The notes under the pieces are model-generated. The model worked only from the letters and a program-made list of their open reading frames with translations, had not been told where the DNA came from and made no database searches. DNA of 64,000 nt from assembly GCA_965248675.1 (NCBI GenBank), contig CBDFJZ010000006.1, positions 62,001-126,000 on the forward strand, given 5' to 3'. The stretch's first letter is position 1, and each line of letters begins with the position of its first letter. Positions 8,813-16,671 of this stretch are shown piece by piece. A program made the position numbers and the translations under genes. Origin of the DNA: UBA6627 sp965248675. GTDB lineage: Bacteria; Chloroflexota; Dehalococcoidia; UBA2979.

Positions 8813-9715
8813 TCAGCCGTTCCGAGCCCGCGCCCGATGAGCCAGGTATTCGCGCGTCCGCGCCGGCCCGCCCGGCTCCGTGCGGAAGATCGCTGCATTG
8901 AACAGCGTCACCCCAGCCGCCTCGAGGTGGTCGAGTTCCGCGTCCAGCTCCGCCTCGTTGCCCAACAGCGCCGCGTCGCCCGGGTTCGCGGCGCCACCGT
9001 GATCGAGGATTGCGCGGTACGACGGTAGCGTCCCGTACATAGCGAACTGCTGGTTCGCCTCGTCGCGGGCGTCCGCCACCCGATCCGTCAGCGCGATCGG
9101 CAGGCTCGCGATGATCTCGGGCTCGCCCGCCCCGGCGTTCGCCGCCGCCCGGTCGATCCGAGGCTTGATGTAACTCTCGATCGACTGCGCGTTCGCCATC
9201 CACAGCAGCGTGCCGCCCGCCAGCTCCCCGGCCAGTCGAAGCATCACCGGCGCCAGCGCCGCGATCCCGCACGGCACCGCGCCCGCCTCGGTCGTCCCGC
9301 TCGCCTCGGTGTTGTAGCTGTAGAACTCGCCGCCAACCTCGACGCTCTCGCCTCGCAGCAGCGGCATCAGGATCTGCAGGTACTCGCGCATCCGCGCCGC
9401 CGGTCGATCGAACGAGATACCCATCCGCCCTTCGACCATCACGGCGTGCGACAGGCCGATCCCGAGCGTGAACCGTCCGTTCGAGGCCTCATGCGCGACG
9501 CGCGCCTGCCCCGCGATCACCGCGGGGTGGATGCCGAAGATCGGCACGACCGCGGTGAGCAGCCGGATCGACTCGGTCTGCGATCCGATCAACGCCAGCG
9601 TCGCGGTCGAGTCGCCCGCCATCGAGTAGGCGGCGAAGCCCTCGGACTCGGCGCGCTGTGCGTCCTCGATCGTCCGTCCGAGGCTCGGACCGCTGCCGTT
9701 CAAGCCGATCTGCAT
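8813..9715 (-). CDS. LLM-class (luciferase-like) oxidoreductase, probably F420-dependent
   Basis: A 300-residue TIM-barrel protein of the bacterial luciferase-like superfamily. It opens with MQIGLNGSGPSLGRTIEDAQ and has the family segments LTAVVPIFGIHPAVIAGQA and GRFTLGIGLSHAVMVE, followed by a helix around MREYLQILMPLLRGE, as in F420-dependent oxidoreductases of Actinobacteria and Chloroflexota. FMN use cannot be excluded. It is transcribed away from the VOC gene at 9834 across a 118-base gap. Substrate unknown. Confidence 0.85.
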   Translation of the reverse strand: MQIGLNGSGPSLGRTIEDAQRAESEGFAAYSMAGDSTATLALIGSQTESIRLLTAVVPIFGIHPAVIAGQARVAHEASNGRFTLGIGLSHAVMVEGRMGISFDRPAARMREYLQILMPLLRGESVEVGGEFYSYNTEASGTTEAGAVPCGIAALAPVMLRLAGELAGGTLLWMANAQSIESYIKPRIDRAAANAGAGEPEIIASLPIALTDRVADARDEANQQFAMYGTLPSYRAILDHGGAANPGDAALLGNEAELDAELDHLEAAGVTLFNAAIFRTEPGGPARTREYLAHRARARNG

Positions 9716-9833
9716 GGATGCTCCCCCGCCGGCGCTGCTGGTCGCACCACCCTACTGCGCCGCTGAAACGGAAGGCGCGGCGGCTTGACCGCCGGACTAC
9801 GATTCAGCGAATGTTCGCACCGAGGAGCCAACC

Positions 9834-10229
9834 ATGACCGCCGCCGCCGAACTCCGCCTCTCGAAGCTCCATCAGGTCGCGCTCTCCGTCGACGACCTCG
9901 ACCGCGCCGTCGACTTCTACCGCGACGTGCTCGTCATGCCGTTCATCGCGAAGTTCGACCCGCCCGGTCTCGCCCTGTTCGATATGGACGGCGTCCGTTT
10001 GATGCTGAGCAATGTCGAGGAGGCGAACAGCGAGCGCGCCTCTGCGCCGCTCTACTTCGCCGTCGAGGACATCGACGCCGCCCACCAGGCGCTGCTCGCG
10101 AAGAGCGTCGTTTTCGAGGCCGACCCGCACCTCATCCACACCGATGCCGATGGCGTCGAGGAGTGGATGGGCTTCTTCCGCGACCCGGACCACCACCTGC
10201 TCGCGATCGCCTCGAAGCGCACGCCGTAG
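9834..10229 (+). CDS. VOC (glyoxalase/bleomycin-resistance fold) protein
   Basis: A 131-residue protein with two beta-alpha-beta-beta-beta modules: LHQVALSVDDLDRAVDFYRD opens the first, YFAVEDIDAAHQAL the second, and MGFFRDPDHHLLAI is the typical closing strand. A metal site could be formed by His in LHQVAL and a Glu in the closing half. GAGGAGCC lies 7 bases before the ATG. The substrate is unknown; VOC members include lyases, dioxygenases and drug-binding proteins. Confidence 0.85.
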   Translation: MTAAAELRLSKLHQVALSVDDLDRAVDFYRDVLVMPFIAKFDPPGLALFDMDGVRLMLSNVEEANSERASAPLYFAVEDIDAAHQALLAKSVVFEADPHLIHTDADGVEEWMGFFRDPDHHLLAIASKRTP

Positions 10230-10305
10230 TCCAGCGCGACCGTCCTCGAGGAGTGCGACCTCGCCTCCGACAGTGCGGGCTCGCGCCGCGCGTTAGGCTG
10301 CGACT

Positions 10306-10332
10306 AGGATGCAGGCGTCGACGCCGCATCCT
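10306..10332. promoter_or_regulatory. 27-base near-perfect dyad upstream of the Sec-containing methyltransferase gene
   Basis: Arms AGGATGC and GCATCCT enclose a perfect GGCGTC/GACGCC palindrome with one extra A (10313). Only this one base breaks symmetry. It lies 77 bases after the VOC stop and 55 bases before the methyltransferase start and has no following T run, so an operator or leader structure seems more likely than an intrinsic terminator. Confidence 0.5.
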
Positions 10333-10387
10333 CGAGGCTCCCATAACATCCACTCCACTGACCGACGGCAGCGCGCCAACCTGCGAC

Positions 10388-11158
10388 GTGAAGCCGGCCA
10401 ACGTCGACCGTGACTTGCTGCGGTCGCAGATCCAGGACAAGTACAGCGACGTCGCCGCTCAGCCCCAGCTTGGGTTCCACTTCCACACGGGCCGTCCACT
10501 CGCCGCGATGCTCGGCTACGCCGAGGCCGACGTCGATTGGCTACCGGAGTCGACCGTGGAATCGTTCGCCGGCACCGGCAACCCGCTCAGCGCCGGGACG
10601 CTGCCGGAAGGTGCGACCGTGCTCGACCTCGGAAGCGGGGCCGGCTTCGATACGTTGCTGGCCGCGCGCCAGGTTGGACCGACCGGTCGCGTGATCCCGG
10701 TCGACATGACGGAGGCGATGCTCAACAAGGCGCGTGCGGGAGCCGAAGCGTTGGGCCTCGAGAACGTCGAGCCGCGCATGGGCTACGCCGAAGAACTGCC
10801 CGTCGACGACGGCGAAGTCGACGTCGTGATCAGCAACGGCGTCATCAATCTCACCCCCGACAAGGTCACGACACTGGCGGAGATCAGCCGGGCGCTGAAG
10901 CCAGGGGGACGCATCCAGATCGCGGACATCGTCGTCCACACCGAGGTGCCGCAGGATGCGAAGGACGACATCGACCTCTGGTCGGGCTGAATCGCCGGCG
11001 CTCTGCTGGAAGCAGAGTGGCGCGAGGTGCTCGCGTTTACCGGGTTCCAGGACATCGAGTGGGGTCGCGAGGTCGACGTGTTCTCCGGCTCCAAGCACGA
11101 GTCGGACGCCGCGGAGTTCGACACCCGCGGGATCACCTTCTCCGCGCGCAAGGCGTAA
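10388..11158 (+). CDS. ArsM-like SAM methyltransferase, predicted selenoprotein (in-frame TGA = Sec201)
   Basis: Predicted class I SAM-dependent methyltransferase of the arsenite methyltransferase-like family, 256 residues if TGA at 10988-10990 is decoded as selenocysteine. Motif I is D80-L-G-S-G-A-G, preceded by the family's ESFAGTGNPLS and followed by VDMTEAML, ISNGVINL and KPGGRIQIAD. The protein then reads DIDLWSG-U-IAGALLEAEW; relatives have Cys at this point (DLW-x-x-C-IAGAL), a residue implicated in binding arsenic or a related soft ligand in ArsM. The frame continues without shift to TAA at 11156. A hairpin starts 10 bases after the TGA. The GTG start is the best in-frame choice; no strong ribosome binding site is visible. 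selA/selB/selC would have to lie elsewhere. Confidence 0.85.
10998..11023 (+). promoter_or_regulatory. SECIS-like hairpin after TGA of the methyltransferase gene
   Basis: Six perfect pairs, CTCTGC (11001-11006) with GCAGAG (11012-11017), close a five-base loop TGGAA. The lower stem GCG/CGC (10998-11000 with 11021-11023) is separated by a three-base bulge. The loop starts 16 bases after the TGA and holds two Gs near its 5' side, fitting the spacing and loop preference known for bacterial SECIS elements bound by SelB. It is within the coding frame, as bacterial SECIS elements are. Confidence 0.7.
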
Positions 11159-11199
11159 CCTCCCTCGCACGCTCGTCCGAGGCCACCGGCCCCGCGATA

Positions 11200-11237
11200 C
11201 TCCGAGGTCGAATGTATGAGACCGCTCGACCTCGGAG
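11200..11237 (+). promoter_or_regulatory. 12-bp inverted repeat covering the ribosome binding site of the carbonic anhydrase gene
   Basis: CTCCGAGGTCGA (11200-11211) pairs perfectly with TCGACCTCGGAG (11226-11237) around a 14-base loop. The right arm contains most of the GGAGG ribosome binding site (11234-11238), which lies 7 bases before the ATG at 11244. Folding would hide the site, so this looks like a translational switch. A role as terminator of the upstream gene is possible but there is no T run. Confidence 0.6.
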
Positions 11238-11243
11238 GCTCAC

Positions 11244-11792
11244 ATGCCCATCTACGCCGTCGGCGACAAGGTTCTTCGGATCCATCCGGACGCCTTCATC
11301 GCCCCGACCGCCAGCATCGTTGGTGATGTCCGCATCGAGGCCGGCGCCTCTGTCTGGTACAACGCCGCCGTCCGCGGCGACACCAGCTACGCCGTGATCG
11401 GCGCCGGCGCGAACGTGCAGGACGGCGCCGCCGTCCATGGCCGCGCCGACCTGCCGGCGCTGATCGGCCGCGAAGCCTCGCTTGCCCACAACTGCGTCGT
11501 CCACGGCGCAACGATCGGCGAGCAGGCCCTGGTCGCCAACGGCGCGCTGATCCTCGACGGAGCCGTGGTCGGCGCCCGCTGCCTGATCGCCGCTGGCGCG
11601 ATCGTCCTCCCCGACACCGAAATCCCCGAGGGCATGCTCGCCGTCGGCGCGCCCGCGGTCGCGAAGCGCTCAATCATCGGCAGCGCCTGGGAGGAGTGGG
11701 TGACGGGGAACCCGGGCCGCTACGAGCGGCTGGCGCGCGAGCACATCGCCGGCCTTCGCGAGATCAGCCGCGACGAGGCGAGCTCGGGCTAG
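11244..11792 (+). CDS. Gamma-class carbonic anhydrase family protein
   Basis: A 182-residue left-handed parallel beta-helix protein with hexapeptide turns throughout (for example IVGDVRIEAGASVWYNAAVRGD). Three His residues placed as zinc ligands in gamma-carbonic anhydrases are present: H65 (AAVHGR), H82 and H87 (SLAHNCVVHGATIG). It should form a cytoplasmic trimer with metal at the subunit interfaces. Many homologues (YrdA/PaaY type) have unproven activity, so bicarbonate chemistry is likely but not certain. Its ribosome binding site is locked in a 12-bp hairpin. Confidence 0.88.
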   Translation: MPIYAVGDKVLRIHPDAFIAPTASIVGDVRIEAGASVWYNAAVRGDTSYAVIGAGANVQDGAAVHGRADLPALIGREASLAHNCVVHGATIGEQALVANGALILDGAVVGARCLIAAGAIVLPDTEIPEGMLAVGAPAVAKRSIIGSAWEEWVTGNPGRYERLAREHIAGLREISRDEASSG

Positions 11793-11807
11793 CCGGCGTG
11801 GGCGGCC

Positions 11808-12695
11808 TCAATCCGGGTCCGCCACGAGCAGACCTCGATCGAGGGCGCGCGCACCGTCGGCCGTGAGCACGTCGAAGCGGATCGCGCAGGACCCATCGGC
11901 CAGCGTGGACACACCAAGGCAGCGCACCGCGATCGTCGTGTCCATCGGCACCATCGCGCGGTTCTGCGCGTAGAAGCGGCGCACCCGTGCCGGGTCGCCG
12001 TCGAGCACGCGATCGACGATCGTGCTGATCGCCATCGCCTGCGTTGCCGAACCATGCAGAATGATGTCCGGCAGTCCCGCGTCCAGCGCGACGCGACGTT
12101 CGGTGTGGATCGGGTTATAGATCCGCGCGCATTCCGTGTAGATCTGCGCGGCGTCGCCGGGGACCGGAATCTCCTCGACCCAGAGCGGCTCCGAGGCCGT
12201 CTCCACCTCCGGCAGTTGCGGCGCCGTGGCGGGAGTCGCTTCGCCCTCGAGGGTCCCCCCGAGCGCGATGCCGCCCATGTCCAGCTCGGCCACCACCGCG
12301 CCGCCCGCGTCGGTCATCCGGTACCGATCCACCGATAGCACGCCGGGCGGCACCTGCTCGACGCCCACCGCCTCGCCCTGGCTGGTGATCACGTCGCCCT
12401 CGCGAAAGGGACGCTCCAGGCGCAGGTCGGTCCAGGCGTGCACCCCGGCCACCGACCGCGAAGCCGGTGGCCGATCGGGGCGCGCCCGACTGTTCCACTG
12501 GAACGAGAACGCCATCGCCGGGTGCCCGATCAGCCCACCGTCGCGCAGATCGTCGAAGTAGCGCGGGTTCGTATCTCGCACCGCGGCCGCGTACGCCTGG
12601 ATGCGCCGCGCCGTGACCTCGAAGCTGCTTGCGACGGTGTGGTGACCGATCAGCGTGCCCTGGATCATGGTCGGTTCGGCGTTGCTCCGGCTCAT
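11808..12695 (-). CDS. MaoC-like double hot-dog acyl dehydratase
   Basis: A 295-residue protein with two hot-dog halves. The N-terminal half resembles FAS1-type dehydratase domains (GLIGHPAMAFSFQWN); the C-terminal half has the hydratase motif YNPIHTERRVALDAG followed by IILHGSATQAMA, with a His near the usual catalytic site. Predicted to hydrate or dehydrate an acyl-CoA-type thioester. The ATG at 12695 was preferred over 12722 because GGGGGAC lies 4-5 bases before it. It converges with the carbonic anhydrase gene. Confidence 0.8.
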   Translation of the reverse strand: MSRSNAEPTMIQGTLIGHHTVASSFEVTARRIQAYAAAVRDTNPRYFDDLRDGGLIGHPAMAFSFQWNSRARPDRPPASRSVAGVHAWTDLRLERPFREGDVITSQGEAVGVEQVPPGVLSVDRYRMTDAGGAVVAELDMGGIALGGTLEGEATPATAPQLPEVETASEPLWVEEIPVPGDAAQIYTECARIYNPIHTERRVALDAGLPDIILHGSATQAMAISTIVDRVLDGDPARVRRFYAQNRAMVPMDTTIAVRCLGVSTLADGSCAIRFDVLTADGARALDRGLLVADPD

Positions 12696-12828
12696 GGCGT
12701 CCCCCGATGCGGCGCCGCTCACGCCGCCTCCCCGCGCAGCTTACCGACCTCACCGGCCGTCACGTTCGTTATCATCCCGCCCGTGTCAGCCCGGACCAGG
12801 GGCGCGCGCCGATCCCGAGGAGCTCCCC

Positions 12829-13041
12829 ATGTCACTCGACGGACAAGTCGCACTCGTCGCCGGCGCCAGCCGCGGCATCGGCGCGGACATCGCCAGGTAC
12901 CTCGCCGCGGCCGGCGCGAACATCGCCGTCGCCGCGCGTACGGTCGAGCAGAAGGACCCTCGCCTGCCCGGCACGATTCACAGCGTCACCCGGCAAATCA
13001 CGGACGACGGCGATCAGGCCTACCCGGTCGTCATCAAGCGG
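12829..13041 (+). pseudogene. Truncated short-chain dehydrogenase/reductase (5' fragment)
   Basis: Starts like a normal SDR: MSLDGQVALVAGASRGIGADIARYL carries the Rossmann TGxxxGIG-type motif and continues to NIAVAARTVEQKD. Homology stops after about 70 residues (QAYPVVIK); the rest of the ~250-residue enzyme, including the YxxxK active site, is missing. From 13043 the DNA is the antisense of an MmyB-type gene end. It has a ribosome binding site (GAGGAGC), so it was once expressed. The breakpoint marks the left side of the rearrangement that holds the E2-E1/JAB island. Confidence 0.75.
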
Positions 13042-13042
13042 C

Positions 13043-13133
13043 CTACGTCGGCGGCGACCGGTCGCGCAGGAAGCGCTCGGTGCTCTCATCGGCGGGGAAG
13101 AACAGCTCGACCGCGAGCTCGCTCAGCGTCACG
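13043..13133 (-). pseudogene. 3' remnant of a second MmyB-type regulator gene
   Basis: On the minus strand this reads VTLSELAVELFFPADESTERFLRDRS followed by PPT and a TAG stop. It matches the C-terminus of the intact-length regulator at 15756 (VTLSELAVELFFPADEATERYLRARS); at DNA level about 66 of 78 bases agree. The similarity starts abruptly at 13133, next to the end of the JAB gene, and ends at the truncated SDR. This is best read as the leftover of a paralogue whose 5' part was replaced. Confidence 0.75.
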
Positions 13134-13141
13134 CGGACAGC

Positions 13142-13616
13142 CTATGTCCCGAGCACTATCGTCGCTCTGCTTTCGGTCGCCCGGATTCGCGTCCTTCTCA
13201 AGTAGCGGCGCTGGATGTAGCCAGCAATCATCCATCTGCGATCCCGTTTCCGTCCGACGATCAGCATGATTGGCTCTGGCGCCCTTGCGGCGGCCGAGTT
13301 AGCGATCAACCGCGCCACGCGCCGATCTTGGGCACTCGGCCACGGCGGACCATTAGGGTGACTATGCCAGTCCCCGAGGTAGGCGACCGGAAAGCTCATA
13401 CAGTCGCGAGACGACCTTCTCTTGCCACCACTGGTCTGGCGAAAACTTCAGATAGTCGTGCCGGGCGGCAGGCGCTGGCCCGACAACGGCCGTAACGACG
13501 AAGTGGTTCGGTTCATCGGCTTGATAGCCAACGAGTAGACCGCCAGTTTCGAGCGGGCCTGCGCGCCTAGCCTCTCGAATCATCCCGGCAAGTGCTTGGG
13601 AGGGCACGAGAACCAT
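13142..13616 (-). pseudogene. JAB/JAMM-family metalloprotease, frameshifted
   Basis: Two overlapping frames together make one MPN/JAB-domain isopeptidase of about 155 residues. The first frame (from ATG 13616, with AGGGGA upstream) has the catalytic Glu in GPLETGGLLVG and runs to LYELS; the second resumes with FPVAYLGDWHSHPNGPPWPS and AQD, giving the zinc motif H-x-H-x(n)-S-x2-D intact. Joining them needs one T fewer in the TTT run near 13386. With E2-E1 genes such proteases (Cap3, BilC) remove the conjugated protein. The shift may be a sequencing error, since all catalytic residues remain. It starts 18 bases after the E1 frame ends at 13635. Confidence 0.7.
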
Positions 13617-13801
13617 TGGCGCGTATCCCCTGAATCACGGCGACCGGCTACACAGATCGCACTCCGGATCGAGCGGCAGCGAATGCGCCGTCCAATCCGG
13701 AGCGATAGGCAGGCCATCGGGCTCGCGAGTCCGCAGGACGAATACGTCGTCCCTGAAGGCCGGATACGCCGACGTGGCGCCATCAGAGAGGCTCGAGAAG
13801 G

Positions 13802-15424
13802 CTAGACGAACGGCCTGCAGCGACAGCGGCAATAGGTCAGGGGCGGCCGCGGTGAACGTCGGGTCGCTGCAGCCCCTGGCTGGACGCGGCGATCCGCGGC
13901 GTTGTCAGCGGGTGGCGGTGGAGCGATGCGACCGTCGCTGAGAGCGCGCTCTAGGCATAGGAGACATCCGGTCTCACCGGGAATCAGCCGCGCTACGACA
14001 CCTCCGTAACCATCGATGCTGTAGACGTAGATTTGATGAGTGCCGAGAGGATGGGCTTGATACGCGCACACCCGGCGAACGTTCTGCTCGGCGGTCGCGT
14101 CAATCACCAGATCGGTGTCGCCAAGCCAGCCCTCGATCATCGACGCTTCGCTTGAGGCAAATCCCCGCGGAGACACGGATCCCACGCGTGCAGGAAACGG
14201 CTCCACCACCGTGTACGGATAGTTGCAAGCGATGCTCTCTGCAGCGAAGGCGACCTTCGCTGCACCCGCAGCGTCAAGACCAGCCTCCCACCGAACGGAC
14301 GCCGCGGGATCCGCGAAATCGGGATCCAGCACTCGCAGATGACCCAACTGCGCCTTCGCGAGCTCTTGAGCGACTGGCATCCCGATCGAGCCGAGCCCAA
14401 CTAGAGACACGGTGCGCCTCGGCAATGATGAGAGTTCTGGGATCCGAGCCCCAAGATCCAGAGGACTGTACCGCATACCGCGAACGAAGCAGCGCCGGAT
14501 CGGCGTCGCGCGTTTGTTGTCCTTCGCCCCGGAAGCCACAAACATCCAGGCATCGCCGTACTCACCCTGTCTGATCTCCTCCGGGAAGAGCAGACCTATG
14601 ATGTTGAAATAGCCGCGTTTCTTGGTCCCGCTTGTCGATCCTCGATTTCTTCTCTGCATCGGACGCAGCATTGGATCGACCTCGGTGGCCGCTCGAACGA
14701 TCTCATTTGGGTCCAGCGTTTCTGGGGGCTCGGGCATTCGTACCCATCGACCCTGCCAAACCTCTCCCTGGAAAGATCTCTCCAACGCCTCACCAGCCGC
14801 CGACAAGATCCGGCCGTCAGTCCCGCGCACTTCTGCTAGTAATGCCTGCCCGATGGCGCGTGACTCTTCTTCGAGGCCGATCAGCAGATGAGTGAGCCAT
14901 CTGGTCGAGCTTCTAAAGCGCAGTGATAACTGACCGTACAGTTCCACTGGATCAACACCGAGTATTTCTCCTGGAACCACGACTACGCCCGTCGTGATAT
15001 AGGGAAAGTAGTCGGTGACCGGCTCACCCTGCGGCGACTCTATTTCGCGCAATGTCGCGCCCCCAGCGCGGACGCCTCTAACTAACTCTGGTACTCGCTC
15101 GACGATCACGTCGGCGGCCAAGAAGTCAGGCTGCCAGTGTTCGCTCCCGCGCGGCATAACACACAAGTTCTTGGAGAATGGGTGTTGATGCCGGATCAAC
15201 CCGAGGTCTGGTGCGAACACTTCGAATCTCGTGTGCGGGAACGTGTCCGGATACACGACGATGAACTCGGTCTGCGCTTGACCTTCCACAGGAGCCAGGC
15301 CGCGGAGCACGATTCTCCCCGCGGCCTGCTCGTCTGAATCGATCTCGAAACTCAGGCTGAGTTTCGCGAAGCGCTGAAGCTCAGCTTCGAGGCGGCCGGG
15401 CCATGCCTCCCACCATGCCTGCAC
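13802..15424 (-). CDS. E2-E1 (UBC-ThiF) fusion protein of a ubiquitin-like conjugation module
   Basis: A 540-residue open frame. Residues ~25-110 form an E2-like UBC domain (VYPDTFPHTRFEVF, then HQHPFSKNLC88VMPRG, where C88 fits the HPN...C active-site pattern). A linker/extra domain spans ~130-320. The E1/ThiF Rossmann domain begins near 335 (GLGSIG at 343-348, LDPDF, VRWEAGLDAAGAAK) and has the first zinc pair C487-L-L-C490. Domain order matches Cap2 of type II CBASS. The second zinc pair (DPECDLC) and a true C-terminus (SLQAVRLAFSSLSDG) lie in another frame down to 13635; one extra G in the GGGG run near 13880 would join them. GTG start; its gene begins 4 bases after the proline-rich gene. 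Confidence 0.82.
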   Translation of the reverse strand: MQAWWEAWPGRLEAELQRFAKLSLSFEIDSDEQAAGRIVLRGLAPVEGQAQTEFIVVYPDTFPHTRFEVFAPDLGLIRHQHPFSKNLCVMPRGSEHWQPDFLAADVIVERVPELVRGVRAGGATLREIESPQGEPVTDYFPYITTGVVVVPGEILGVDPVELYGQLSLRFRSSTRWLTHLLIGLEEESRAIGQALLAEVRGTDGRILSAAGEALERSFQGEVWQGRWVRMPEPPETLDPNEIVRAATEVDPMLRPMQRRNRGSTSGTKKRGYFNIIGLLFPEEIRQGEYGDAWMFVASGAKDNKRATPIRRCFVRGMRYSPLDLGARIPELSSLPRRTVSLVGLGSIGMPVAQELAKAQLGHLRVLDPDFADPAASVRWEAGLDAAGAAKVAFAAESIACNYPYTVVEPFPARVGSVSPRGFASSEASMIEGWLGDTDLVIDATAEQNVRRVCAYQAHPLGTHQIYVYSIDGYGGVVARLIPGETGCLLCLERALSDGRIAPPPPADNAADRRVQPGAAATRRSPRPPLTYCRCRCRPFV

Positions 15425-15427
15425 TCC

Positions 15428-15574
15428 TTACCCGACCTCGCGACCTGGCGGTGGCACCGGTGGGTTGGGCGGCCCGGGGGGTGGGCCCGGCGGCCCGGGC
15501 GGCGGACTGGGTGGTCCCGGAGGCGGGCTAGGGGGCCCAGGGGGCGGATTGGGGGACTCTGACGACTCCGGCAT
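15428..15574 (-). CDS. 48-residue proline-rich protein with C-terminal Gly, first gene of the E2-E1/JAB operon
   Basis: A short protein: MPESSESPN followed by about four PPGPPSP/PPGPPG-like repeats and ending PVPPPGREVG. About 60% of residues are Pro. The ATG at 15574 has GGGAG 7 bases upstream, which decides it over longer forms up to 15733. The TAA is 4 bases from the GTG of the E2-E1 gene, so the two are surely cotranscribed. No ubiquitin fold can be present in such a sequence. Its position and free C-terminal Gly make it a candidate substrate of the E1, but this is inference. I recognise no named family. Confidence 0.6.
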   Translation of the reverse strand: MPESSESPNPPPGPPSPPPGPPSPPPGPPGPPPGPPNPPVPPPGREVG

Positions 15575-15755
15575 GCGATTCTCCCGATCTGCAGGGCGCT
15601 TATTCGATCCCCACTTTAGCACACATGTTTCATTTCGATCGCTGATAGCTGACGAGACTAGCACGTGATTCTGACGACAGCGCGCTACGCCAGCGCCCGG
15701 CACGAACCGTTCGCAAGCCTCAAGCGGACTCAACGAACCGGGCAGCTCAGATCAC

Positions 15756-16585
15756 CTATTCTGCAGTCTGGGCGGAACCTCTCCTAGAACGAGCCCGCAG
15801 ATAGCGCTCGGTCGCCTCGTCCGCGGGGAAGAACAGCTCGACCGCAAGCTCGCTCAGCGTCACGTCCTGCGGCGTCCCGAACGTCGTCAACGTTGTGATC
15901 AGCGACAGCTCCTCGCCGTCCACCGCCAGCCGCAACGGCACGAGCAACACCGGCTCCGCGAAGTCGCCGGTGAGATCGCCGGCGTCCCGCCAGTCCCCGA
16001 GTGCGGCCACGTTCGGGTACGCCAACACCTCTTCGAGCAGCGCGTCGAGCTCGGGAGCGCCGGAGACGGCTGCAGCGCGCCGCAGCTCGCTCAGCAGGTA
16101 GCGCGCCCAGTCCTCGAAGTTGACGATCTGCGAGGCCATGCCGTCGGGGTGCAGCGAAATCCGGAACACGTTCATCGGCGGCCCGAGCAGCTCGGGCGGC
16201 GCGCCAGCGACCAGCAACGTCCCGGCGTCGTTCGCCAGGATCACGTTCCACATCCGGTCGATCACGGCGCCCGGGTACGGCATGTGCGAGTCGAGCAGCC
16301 GGCGCAGCGAGTTCTGCACGCGTCGCATCTCGTCGTCACCCAGCGCCGTCTCCTGGTACCGAGGCGCGTACCCGGCCGCGAGGAGCAGCGTGTTCCGCTC
16401 GCGTAGCGGCACCGCCAGCTCCTCGGCGATCGCGATCAGCAGCTCGGGACTGGGGTTCGAACGCCCCGTCTCGACGAAGCTCAGGTGCCGCGTCGAGACG
16501 CCAACGTCCAGCGCCACGTCCATCTGGCTGCGTGCCGCCGCTTGCGCCAGTCGCGTACGAGTGATCCGACGGGGTGTCTGCTCAT
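15756..16585 (-). CDS. XRE-family regulator with MmyB-like ligand-binding domain (frame change near the start)
   Basis: N-terminal helix-turn-helix (SQMDVALDVGVSTRHLSFVETG, as in MmyB-type regulators) followed by a PAS-like ligand-binding domain with the family segments PLRERNTLLLAAGYAP, NVFRISLHPDGMA and TLTTFGTPQDVTLSELAVE. The main frame has no sensible start; in the +1 frame an ATG at 16585 reads MSRHPVGSLVRDWRKRR, exactly how such proteins begin, so one base seems missing near 16530. It may be an assembly error. A 3' fragment of a paralogue lies at 13043-13133 on the other side of the island. Confidence 0.78.
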
Positions 16586-16659
16586 TCCGCGATCCTAGAC
16601 TCCACGCTGCACGGCAACCATGACCTCCGAGGTAATGGGGCAACGTCCGCCCGCGGGAG

Positions 16660-16665
16660 TAGGAT
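16660..16665 (+). promoter_or_regulatory. TAGGAT -10-like box six bases before the hydrolase start
   Basis: TAGGAT followed by exactly six bases and then the GTG at 16672, with no ribosome binding site in between. This spacing would produce a leaderless mRNA. No clear -35 box is seen. Confidence 0.4.
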
Positions 16666-16671
16666 GCGCCC

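Noticed and set aside
15575..15733. Longer form of the proline-rich protein starting at 15733
   Set aside because: The extra 53 residues have no ribosome binding site at their start, while the internal ATG at 15574 has GGGAG at proper distance.
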